The position numbers and the translations under genes are program-made. Of a stretch of 64,000 nt of DNA, positions 11,800 to 22,471 are shown piece by piece. Each line of letters opens with the position of its first letter. Position 1 is the first letter of the stretch. The notes under the pieces are model-generated. The model was not told the DNA's origin and did not search any database. It saw only the letters and a program-made list of their open reading frames with translations. The stretch comes from Zeugodacus cucurbitae. Lineage: Eukaryota; Arthropoda; Insecta; Diptera; Tephritidae. The stretch lies in contig NC_071668.1 of assembly GCF_028554725.1 (NCBI RefSeq), positions 434,001 through 498,000 on the forward strand, given 5' to 3'.

Positions 11800-12945
11800 T
11801 TATTTTTGGGATAATTTTTCTTTGAACTGATCTGCAATATACTGCCAATATTTACGTCGTACAATATCATATTTCTTGGACATGTCGTTACAAAGATTAA
11901 AAACCTTTCGCGGCACAACATCAGATTCAGCCACATTCGACTGTTGTAAACTTTGATCTTTATAAAGATCGATTAGAAAAGCCAATAGGTAAGGTGAACG
12001 TACACCACAGGAATACAATTCTTCACAAAATGCTAAAACTTCCTGTCGACCATTCCCTGTGGCGCTATCTTCATATTTCAAAATGCCTCCTAAATAATTC
12101 CAAGCACTTTCGTTGTTCTTTACGACACGAATACGGTTCATCGTATACTGTATCTCACGTTGCACTACATCTGTGGTAAATCCAAAATGTTTAAGTACGA
12201 AAAACCGCTGATTCCAAGCCGAATTATTTCGAATGTCTTCTGCTATGAGACGATCCACAAACGACAGCTCGTTTTCAAATAGGCTATAAAAGGCATTTAT
12301 AATAATTATTTATTTGTGAAATTTAAAAATATTTATGCTTTAGGTACTCACTCAAATGTTTTTATTGCCCATTGTCTGTGTTGCCACGCATGATAGTTTT
12401 TGTTATCACGCTCAAGAGCTACTTCTGTCAACTCTAGCTCTTTCGAGGAGTCATTTAACATTACCACAATAACACGACGATGGTGCCAAACTTGATAGTT
12501 TTTTGCATTATCTCGTATAACTTCATCCAAATAGTCCAATTCTTCGAACAGGTCAGATTGTAAGGCTCGTAGTATATCTCGCCGATATTGCCATACTGTA
12601 TAATTTGCTGGGTTAAGCCGTAATGCATCAGCAGTAAGTTCCAAAGCTCTCTGAGATTTCTCTTTATGTGCAAGTATAGCGCGGAAATAATCAAACACTT
12701 CACGGACTGCATTCCATAAAAGGCACAATAACATTATTGTAACCAAAGCATTTAAATAATGTGAATAAATTAAAACTATTTCATCGAAAATTATAAATTT
12801 TGCACTCACATTTAGGACTGTATGCTATAGCAACAATAGGATGTTCACCATCATCTTGAGGAATAGGTACAATGTCAGCCCATTCGTTCCTCTCACTGTA
12901 AGGAATCCATTCTTCAGACCAATCGTCGCTATCACTATCGCTCAT
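11800..12945 (-). CDS. Fnta: Protein farnesyl/geranylgeranyltransferase I alpha subunit
   Basis: Three exons read leftward: 12945-12810, 12706-12352 and 12283-11800, 975 nt, 324 aa, the usual length for insect FNTA. The start is the ATG opening an acidic MSDSDSDDWSEEW leader. The protein is a string of PFTA helical-hairpin repeats, each with a Trp in an N-x-x-x-W context: NPANYTVWQYRR, NYQVWHHRR, NYHAWQHRQW, NNSAWNQRFF and NESAWNYLGG. The alpha subunit wraps around a beta subunit to make farnesyltransferase or geranylgeranyltransferase I. These enzymes attach prenyl groups to CaaX-box proteins such as Ras and Rho in the cytosol. Convergent with Ir25a. Nothing in the frame is broken. Confidence 0.95.
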
Positions 12946-13448
12946 TTTAGCACCTTTCAAATATTTTTCAAAATGTAATCTACAACAAACTGCTCAAAAC
13001 TATTCCTATGATATCTTTATACATTTAATTTACCCAAGAATTCTTGGTATTGTAACAACAGCTGACTCATAAGCTTTGTTCCATTTTCACTTGACAGCCT
13101 TTCACAACAGAGTTGCCATGATCAATATTAGCTACAGCAATATTTCTAAAAACAATGTAATAATACTTCAGACCAATTAGGGCCTAAATTATAAAATTTA
13201 GGGCCGATTTTACAAGATCTTCTTAGATTAGCCATTCACTTTAAGATAACTAATTAAATGTTATTAAATTGAAGCATTTGTATCATTTGCTATTGTCCAT
13301 ATTACCAGCATAAGCAAATTTAATCAAATGATCATAATATACTAGATATTTATCTATAAATCTATCAAGGTTCGCGATCAAACGACAGGCTGACGATACC
13401 AAGGGGGTTAACTCATTATTTTAGAGAGTGTCAGGGTCGTAAAGGTTG
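12946..13448. other. Fnta upstream region
   Basis: Short 5' region of Fnta up to about 13100, then AT-rich sequence with no recognised gene. It leads into the inverted-repeat element. Confidence 0.4.
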
Positions 13449-14055
13449 AGGCAGTAGTCTGCTTTACAGGCTTCACAATTTTTTTTTTGTTTTGCTTTAA
13501 ATCTCTTCCAAAATTATGTCTTTAAAATTCCAGGGGCCAATTCGACATATTTTCGAAGCCAGAGCAGTTTTAGTGGCCGAGCGTCGAGCAGGTGCGAATG
13601 CTCAGGCAGACTTTAAAGCGCGTTTTCTCGAGTTTTCATTTTCACAGGTGTTAGAAAACGGTGTTGGCGATAGCAAAAAGAATATATGTCCGATCGCAAA
13701 AACCAAAGTGATATATCTTCAGTATTAAATTATCTTCTATTTGAACTAAAAAAAGTTTGGAATTTTATAACTTCTTCGGTATTTTTTTTAGTTCATAAAG
13801 AAAAGAAACTTATAAAAATTAAAAACCGACCTCCATCACCAGCACGGATTTACAAGTGCAGACTCCAGGCGCTCCAGAAAAATACTTACAACTTTGAAAA
13901 AATTTCAATATTTATTAATAATAAATATTGTGTTTTAAGCCTTAAATATAGTACACCATCGTCTTAAAATCCCGTTTACCGCAATCATATCCTTCCCTTT
14001 CAAAAGAAATTGCTAAAAAAACGCTTTTTTCGGCTTCTAAAGCAGACTACTGCCT
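13449..14055. mobile_element. Unidentified element with 18-bp terminal inverted repeats
   Basis: AGGCAGTAGTCTGCTTTA at 13449-13466 is repeated exactly in inverted orientation at 14038-14055. Allowing one mismatch, the match extends outward to TTRAGG. The 607-bp interior has a less AT-rich block (about 13520-13680). It also has two short overlapping reading frames in different registers: 70 aa from 13516 and 93 aa from 13686, beginning MSDRKNQSD. I recognise neither product and see no transposase motif. I could not find a clean target-site duplication. Best reading: a non-autonomous DNA transposon (MITE) of unknown superfamily. Confidence 0.55.
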
Positions 14056-15227
14056 TAATAAAACGGCCAATGACGTCTTAAAGTTATTAATAGAATTAAC
14101 TTTGAATTTTAATTTAATTTTATAAATTTGTCCTGTGCTCACTCATTACATACATATACTTATATGTACCGCAATTGTTCAATATTGCAAATTACAAAAT
14201 CACAAAATATCACCGAAGCTCTCTCTTTTATAGGCATTTCTAGTAATCATCAAAAGACTGTAAATTCAAGCACTTTGAATAGTAGTATGTAGTATAATAA
14301 AAACTATCACAATTATGTATACATGTACACATGGAAGCTATAATAAAGTTAAACTCCATTATACAATTCCTTGTTTGCAAAATAGATTACATATGTACAT
14401 ACATTTTAATTATAATTGTTAATCTGACACTAAAAACAATAAATTCGGTTAAAGTGAATTATCAATGGACTGTTATCAAGGTAAAGTGCTACCTGTATAA
14501 ATCTTTTAGAACTATTTATTTCATTTTTTACACATAACATGTACACGTAAATATCATTGTAACTCCAGAGAAACGGAAATGTACATTGGCTTTATTTATT
14601 CTAGTTAGCATTTTATAAAAGGTTTATAGTTAGTATTATTACTAGAAAACAATGTAATGTAAATGAGAACTAGCGATAAAAACAACAAACAATACGAACA
14701 TTATGCACTACAAACGAACAATCTCTTGGACAAGGCGAACATACGAATGTTGTCTTATATCTCGCAGTCACCTTCTGTAATCAATCTGTAATCAGAGAGC
14801 GCTACCGAATGGCCAACAAGACTACCTGGCCAAAACTAAAAAAAGAAATCTTTGCAATCGAATCCTATTGTTCATCCTATCTTGCTTGCAATATTCCTGG
14901 ATTGCACAAATAATAGTTGAACAAATAAATACGTTAAAACCAAAGTAAGCAATACTATCTTATATTACATTGTTGAAAGAGCAACAATGACCACTATTGC
15001 TTTTCCTACAGGGTATATACATACGTATGTTTGTATGTGTAGATCCTGAGTGTCGTATTCTTTAGTTAAACTTAATTGTATTGTAAGTAAGTAACAAATA
15101 AACAAATGTGTAGAGTATTGTTATATAAATGTGAGCTATTTATACTCGCATACATGTATGTGTGTGTGTGCGTTTATTAAAAACTTTGATAAGATATCAG
15201 TAGCTTTGCTTTGTCAAATCAATCTCC
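14056..15227. other. Intergenic DNA before Foxred1
   Basis: AT-rich; a short microsatellite near 15150-15180. No gene seen; the last few hundred bases presumably hold the Foxred1 promoter. Confidence 0.4.
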
Positions 15228-16841
15228 ATGCTATCTCTCTTCTCAATTTGTGCGTCTTATAATCAACTTATCAGCACCATTGGGCAATCAAACGTTTCTA
15301 TGATGTCGAAGTGCGCGCACCTAATCAGCTTTGGTATACGGAGTGGCCTGCAAACGGATATTCCCCGTTCGCTTTCAAGGGCAATTTCGGTGGATCATGG
15401 AAGGCATGATTTTATTAGTAAACGATCGATGAGTTTCCAATCGCATCGTAAATGCAATGTGGTAGTTATCGGCGGCGGAGCTGTAGGAGCATCCACAGCA
15501 TATTGGCTGAAAAAGCGAGCCAATAGAGACCTCAGCGTCATTGTTTTGGAACGAGATCCATCTGTGAGTACTTCAAATTGTATTCTTTCAAGTCTTATGC
15601 ATAAACCTTTCAAATAACTGTAAGTAAATATGAACTATGTATATAAATATTTTTATATTTTAGTACAAAGAAGCGTCCACTGTATTGTCGGTCGGTGGTG
15701 TTCGGCAACAATTTTCCTTACCGGAAAATATTCAAATGTCAGTATTTGGTGCCGAATTCATACAGAATTCCAAAGAATATTTTGGCGATGTAGATTTATG
15801 TTTTCGGCCTAACGGCTATTTAGTGCTGTCCTCTGAGAAATGTGCACAAACTTTACAAGAAAACTCCAAGCTGCAAAATGAATTGGGGGCTCGTAATGAA
15901 CTATTAACACCATCTCAACTGAAACTGAAATTCCCATGGATTAACACTGATGACATAGCACTGGGTACTACAATCATTAATTATAATTAATCGACATTTC
16001 TTTTAATACAACTCTAATGTTGTTTGTATTTTCAGGCTGTTATGGATTTGAAAACGAAGGCTGGTTTGATCCATGGGCACTTTTGGGTGGTTTCCGTAGT
16101 CAAGCTAAGGAATTCGGTGCAGAGTTTCTGCATGGCGAAGTACTTGGTTTTGATATCTCTAAAGGTTCGGAAACTCTGAATTCCGTGACAGTTCAAGCCA
16201 AGAACAATGAGACTTGCGTTGTTGATTTCGATATTTGTGTTTTGGCTGCTGGTGCTCGCTCAGGTCAAATAGCTCATCAGGCAAATATTGGCACTGGAAC
16301 AGGTGCATTGTCGATACCACTGCCCGTTGAGCCACGAAAACGGTTTGTTTATGTTTTTACATCGCAGGGAGAGAATGCACCCGGTCCGGGCACACCTTTA
16401 ACTATCGATCTAGATGGCACATATTTCAGACGGGATGGCATGGGCAGTAATTTTATCACCGGCCGAAGCCCGTGCAATGAACAATCCGAGCCACCAGTTA
16501 ATAACTTGGACGTTGATCACGAATACTTCGAGGCGGATATATGGCCGACATTGGCGAAGCGATGCACTGCGTTCGAATCAATTAAAGTTTGCGGAAGTTG
16601 GGCCGGATATTATGAGTATAACACGTTTGATGAAAATGGTATAATCGGGCCACACACATACTATAAGAACCTTCTCATCGCGACGGGCTTTAGCGGGCAT
16701 GGTATCCAACAGTCGCCGGCAGTAGGACGAGCCATTTCGGAATTAGTATTGGATGGTAATTTTAAAAGTATTGATTTAAGTCGTCTTGGATTCGATAGGA
16801 TTGCTTCCAATAGGCGAATGTGTGAGTCCAATATATATTAG
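15228..16841 (+). CDS. Foxred1: FAD-dependent oxidoreductase, complex I assembly factor
   Basis: Three exons, 15228-15563, 15664-15964 and 16036-16841, 1,443 nt, 480 aa. A basic, Ser/Arg-rich N-terminus without acidic clusters looks like a mitochondrial presequence. Translation could also begin at the double Met at 15300. The Rossmann FAD-binding motif VVVIGGGAVGAS sits at about residues 78-89. It is followed by EASTVLSVGG and ENEGWFDPW, then the C-terminal TGFSGHGIQQSPAVGRA block typical of DAO-fold enzymes, which closes over the flavin. Human FOXRED1 is a mitochondrial matrix protein needed for assembly of NADH dehydrogenase (complex I). The substrate, if any, is unknown. No broken residues seen. 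Confidence 0.93.
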
Positions 16842-18158
16842 ATATATAAATTAAACTATGTAAATACATTTTTAAATGTAAATACATTAAAATATAATTC
16901 CTAATGTTGTATATTTTGTATGCTTTTGGCACAAAGTTTAACATGCTTACTTATTCGGTACTCACCTTTTCTCCGAATGCTCAATGCATAATGTAATATC
17001 GTAAAACTATACAAATATACATATACACGATTAAAATTTTTTGTTTTATATATTTGCATAGAAATTAAATGGAATTAAGATTGGAAAACAAATTTTGTAT
17101 ACATTCATACATATTTAGAGTTCTAAATTATGCTGTAGGTTTATCTCTAATTTCTTTGTAAGTATGTATTTCTAATACAATTTTTTTATAAAATATGTAA
17201 TATGTGTAAAATTAATTCTTAAATCGTTTAAATACTCTTGTGCTTGGAAATTGTCGTGTGCTTATTAAAGAAAATGAAATATATTATTAGATAAACAACT
17301 TTTTGACAATTTGCTTCGCATAAGCCTTCAAATAGGCTTTAGTAATGGCTATAATTATATGTATGCATTCAATCGGTTCTCGCACCTTATTTATCTGTAT
17401 TATTTAAGATATACATATGCATATACACACATATATATATATATATATATTTCTAGCTATAGCGGGCGTATTCATTATTAGGAAAATGAATTGAAGAACT
17501 ACAAGCATACATACATATACACATATGTATATGTGAATGTGTCCTTAAAATCATGGAAGTCCTAACCGCAAACAATTCATTATCTGCTCTAACCTTATAC
17601 ATACACATGCATAAACATACATATGTACATACATACAACTATTTTTGACCTTTAATCTTTTTTTTTTTTTGTAAAAGCATTTTAGCAAAATCTTTTAAAA
17701 TAATTTTTATCAATTCGTACATTATTTGTATACATCATTCATGTATATATAGTATATGCTTTAAATATTATTTTTTATGGTTACTTGCGAGTGCACCAAC
17801 TTCGAATTACCAAAATCCTATAAACATATGTATTTACAGAAACAAATAAATACATATGTACACTTTTCATGTCAGATTCCGTTTCCTTCCCTTTAAACTA
17901 TTATCCAATAAGCTTTTTGATTAATAAAAATTACATCAAAATTCTAGCGTCTTCCTGTGCACTCAATTCTTATTCATTTACTTTGCATTGTTATAAGTAT
18001 ATCATATATTAATGGAGTTTTTGTGTATTTTAGCATTTGTAATAGATTTTTGTTAGTTTCATTTATTATTCTTATATGTCTACCCGACTAGCTAACCCTT
18101 CCCAACCGTGGCTCTTCTCAATACTCAACGCTCACTTCATTAATTTTCGTTTAATTAC
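16842..18158. other. Convergent intergenic region, Foxred1 and GNAT gene
   Basis: Very AT-rich with microsatellites (an AT run around 17430-17450; ACATACATATG runs around 17510-17640). Contains the 3' UTRs of both flanking genes; no extra gene seen. Confidence 0.45.
18062..18067 (-). terminator. Candidate poly(A) signal for the GNAT gene
   Basis: TTTATT on the plus strand (AATAAA on minus), about 92 nt after the stop. Confidence 0.45.
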
Positions 18159-20498
18159 TTACTTATCCTCTTCGATGCCCTCGTCCATTGCAGCCTTTAC
18201 GTGGGCGGTACACATTTCCTCCTTACCAATATCACATTTTTCAGCTAACATATCCTCTATGCCTTCATCGACTGGCTGATTCTCCTTGTTAGCCTCTGTG
18301 TCATAATCTGCCCTTGCTGGTGGACCCTTGGCTTTTCCAACGCCATTAGTCGCAGCTTGAGGGTTGGACAATGGCTCCTCCCTATGGTTTTCTTCTTTTA
18401 GGTCAGGAGTCATTTTGACTCGACAAGTTTCGTACGCTTTTGTAAATCCTAACTTCGTATATAGATTCCTAGATGCATCATTTTGTGGACGTATGACGAC
18501 AAACGGCGAATAGCCACGTTCAATAACAAGTTTAGTGAGAGATCTAGCAAGTCGAATTCCATAGCTAATTTTGAAGAGAGTATTACTTTTATATATAATC
18601 TTCAATATAATTCGAATAATCATTCCTACCCTTTGCGACGGTACTCTGGACGAGTTTGCATTGAGAACATTGCTCCATAATAAGAGTGCACCATCCATGC
18701 GGCTAATTCATTCGTATCTTTGCGGAATATTCCCAAACCTGGCAATACGTCCACTAATATCTCGAACACCTCGATGCGTTCAATCTCGCTGGCCGGATAC
18801 AAATCGTGAATACCCTTCACATCCTCAGCAGTAAGTGGACGCATCTCTGCATCCTCAGGCAATTCTTCCAACTCTAAATCCGTATTCAATTTATCACACA
18901 CGTAAATGTCGCCTTCGAGCCGCTCCATTACACCAATTGTCGAATAAAAATCATCCAGACGATTCATGATAGCAATATGCGTGAAATTCAGGTACAATGG
19001 CTTTTTCCAATCGATAAGAATATCTTCGGTCCGCATAAGATCCACACACTCGATTTGTGTTGAGGGACAAAATATACCAAAGCTTTGATAAATATTGTTG
19101 TTGGGCTAATTTCAGAGAAAAAAATTATAGTTAAATAATCAAACATACTTTATAATAGACATTAGAAGGGCGAGCACTAAAATTTAAAACAACAAGTAAG
19201 GAAAGGCTTTGTTCGGGTGTAACCGAACATTTTATACTCTCGCAATTTATTGATATACATAGTTTTTTTAAGATAACACACAATTTGACCCATATATTCG
19301 GCATAAAGACCAATAGAATAACGAAAATTATCATATATAGTATATGAGGGCTGAGTTAATTTCTGAACCGATTTCACTATTAAGCCCATCATATTTTTTA
19401 AAAACCTATAATTAGGTATATACGAGATAGGGAAAGTTATGAACCGATTTTAACCATTTTTGGTACAGAGACACACTATTAGAAGAAAAAGATTTCCTCT
19501 GAATTAAAATAAGATATAGAGATTTACCGATATGCTCGGTGAAAAATTACCCGAAGGCACTGAATTATTCATGAGGTTATTAGTTAGTGAGTTAACGCAC
19601 TTTTAGTAATTTTTAACATAACCTTTGTATGGGATTCCGATTTCCACTATTTTCGTGGTGTATGATGGGGTACGTAAAGGAAACGATTGCGGAAAGTTTG
19701 GTTTGTTTAGCTTTATTAGTTTGCTCATAAAAATTACGTCCAAATATGCCCCTTCCTTGTGCGATCCTTTGTACCAAATTTTACTTTTATAACTTTATTT
19801 ATAGCTTATTTATGACACTTTATGGGTTTTCGGTTTTCGCCATTTTGTGGGCGTGGCAGTGGTCCGATTTCGCCCAACCCTCTCACGGTCCCAAGGAATG
19901 TTTGTGCCAAGTTTCGTCAAAATATCTTATTTTTTACTCAAGTTACAGCTTGCACAGACTGACAAACGGACGGACGGATTTCAAATATACTCGTCACCCT
20001 GATCACTTTAGTATATATGACTCTATATCTAACTCTTTTAGTTTTAGGTGTTACAAACAACCGTCATGTGAACAAAACTATAAACTCTCTTAGCAACTTT
20101 TGTTGCGAGAGTATAAAAATCATGCATATGTATGTATGTACCTAATTAAACAACTATTTAAATATAAAAACAAATATACCGTAAGCGTGCATCCTGGAAA
20201 ATGTAATATTATTGGTTTCTCCGGCCAATCTTTGGAAACATAAAAGTAAAAGTCCCAAACACGATCATTCAGGTACGTTTTAATGGTTTGATGAAACTGA
20301 AAGGACACAAATCGATTAGTTAATCATATTCCAAATGTTGTAAATTATTGCAGAATTTATTTTAGAAATTATTTATATTAAAAAAAAAAAACTTACCTTT
20401 AGTGATTCCGGTATGTATCTCTCCAAATACTCCAAAATTTCTGGAAGCTCAGATTCTTGTACCAAACGAAAATGTTTACCTTCAGGGATGATTTCCAT
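18159..20498 (-). CDS. Glycine N-acyltransferase-like GNAT protein
   Basis: Four exons read leftward: 20498-20397, 20296-20180, 19105-18630 and 18564-18159, 1,101 nt, 366 aa. The start MEIIPEGKHF is preceded by TTTCAG, which could be an acceptor after a 5' noncoding exon; an in-frame ATG also lies 12 nt upstream. The N-terminal half matches the insect glycine N-acyltransferase-like layout. The C-terminal half is a GNAT fold with the acetyl/acyl-CoA pyrophosphate loop RRKGYG at about residues 229-234, followed by the NDASRNLYTKLGF motif. These enzymes move an acyl group from CoA to an amine, but the substrate here is unknown. An acidic hydrophilic tail of about 85 residues after the fold (QPVDEGIEDM, AAMDEGIEEDK) is unusual. 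Intron 2 holds a 0.9-kb repeat. Confidence 0.85.
19195..20118. repeat. Dispersed intronic repeat with inverted ends
   Basis: Lies inside intron 2 of the GNAT gene. It opens with a 'gttcgggtgtaaccgaacat' block at 19211-19230. TTTATACTCTCGCAA at 19231-19245 is matched in inverted orientation by TTGCGAGAGTATAAA at 20104-20118. The interior has a GGACGGACGG stretch near 19968 and no coding capacity. I recall this opening as a very common tephritid repeat. Its class and exact borders are uncertain. Confidence 0.65.
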
Positions 20499-22019
20499 TT
20501 CTGAAAGCATATCAATTCAAAAACCAATTTAGAAAAAGTGTGATTATAAGGAACGTCCATAACATAGACAAAATTCCAGGTTATAAATATTATGGAATTA
20601 CATTTAGAATTTATAGAATTTAGAATAAACAAAAACCATTCCGTCTTTTTTCAAATTTTAAAGCGAAGCATAAAACTATTTCGAAAATATACTAGTTTGC
20701 CACTAGAAATTTCTTTATCAAATCCAACTAGTCAGATAAGTTGTTCTCTACATCTACATAGATTAATGAATCCTGAATGAATCCGAACAAAACGATCGGA
20801 CTTACATCACTTGCATAAAGTATGCAATTAATAAAAAAAATATAAATATTTATGCATATTATTGAACTTCCTGTTGGTAAAATACCGATATTAATCTTCC
20901 GGTGCGTATTTAGTTGCAACTAATTAATCTAGCAATCGCAAATATACATATGTATGTATGTACTCTTCACAGCAGCATTATGATTACCATCAAATGCATT
21001 ATCGGTATATATATGTTGTTGTACAACACATATGTATGTGTATATAATGTATAATATGAATAACATTCGGCAAAGAGGCGAGCAAAGCCGAAATTTTAGT
21101 ACGATTTAATTCTTTTCACAGGACATCATATGTATACATACATACATATAATGTGGTTTTGGCAACGATGCTGCCAATTGTTATAATCTTCGTTGTAGTT
21201 TTAATATACATAGATCCGGAAAATGTACCAAAATGCGATGCAATGAAATCTTTCGTTATTGAGTATATTATAAACTAATGAAAAATATATTTTTAAAAGA
21301 TTAAAACCGAAAGTTCTGAATCCTCTTGTTTGGGCTGATGTTGCTCTTCGACAAGAGACGGCGTTTCATCAAATTATTTCATTATGACCTCTATAGCCAA
21401 GTCTATTGTTACCCCATGTACATATGTACATTTGTACAATAGGTTTGGCCTAGCTGAGCATCTGCACTCGTCTGTAAGATACACGCGACCGCTATGTATT
21501 GCGAGTAGTTTGTACATATGTATGTATGTAGGTAAAATTTCTATCAATATTAAGGAAATGCAGTAATTGGCGTTGAATACGCTAACGCTAAGCAACTAAG
21601 CAAACAATTTTTGATAATAAAGAATATCAAAAAAGAAATCAATCATTGTTGTTTCTTCGTATGTGTGTGTAGCTTCCATACATACTATAGGTTATTGACT
21701 AACGCCAATGTTACCATTATGTTTAGTTGTAAAGAGTCAAATCCGGTCTATGTATCTAGAATTGTACAATAAAGTATATTTCTGATAATAGTCGGGTCTG
21801 GCGGGACATATAGTGCGCCTTTGAGGGCTTATATGTCAGAAATATAAAACGAATAAAAGCATAAAAACATGCTTGTACATTTCATATACTATGTGCATAT
21901 GTATGTATAATTTTTTTAATAAATTCGCAAATTTTATGCTGGAATCGCATTCATATATGTGAAATATTTTATTCGAATCACAAAGTCACTCTGTATGTAT
22001 ATATACATATATATATATA
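20499..22019. other. Upstream region of the GNAT gene
   Basis: AT-rich intergenic sequence with ACATATGTATG microsatellites (near 20945, 21030, 21510). A noncoding first exon of the GNAT gene may lie here, but I cannot place it. Confidence 0.35.
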
Positions 22020-22471
22020 CAGTGGAACTGCTCTAACTCGAATCACCATAATCCACAAAAAAACTTCGAGTTATAGAGAGTTCGAGTTATAGAAATTTTC
22101 ATTAAATATAGATTTACCCACAGTTTTAGTTATTTACTTTGGAAAAAGTTTAATATAAATACATTAAAACGTGTAGTCTGTAATTTTATTTGTTGCCCTT
22201 TGCTATTGTTGGCTCTTGGCGTATGTATCCGATGCCTTTATTACACGATTTATGAAATCCATTATAATAATATCATATTTTTTGTTCGCCTCCATACGAA
22301 TATAGGGACTCTTAAAATCCGGCTTCGATAGTAAAATTTTTAAATTTGATTATGCCCTGGTTCGATTTATGGAAGGAAATTTGTATGAAATTTGACTTCT
22401 ATTGCCAATTTAAGAGTTCGAGTTATGGAGAACTTCGGCTTATAGAAGTTCGAGTTATGGAAGTTCCACTG
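22020..22471 (-). mobile_element. TA-flanked DNA transposon copy 1 (pogo/mariner-like remnant)
   Basis: A 452-bp element with imperfect terminal inverted repeats beginning CAGTGGAACT and rich in TAACTCGAA motifs. It is flanked by TA at 22018-22019 and 22472-22473, the signature of Tc1/mariner/pogo-type insertion. Its interior, read on the minus strand, is recognisably the same sequence as the interior of the copy at 28654-29056. That includes the GTATGGAGGCGAACAAAAAA stretch, but with stops. Non-autonomous or decayed. Confidence 0.8.
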
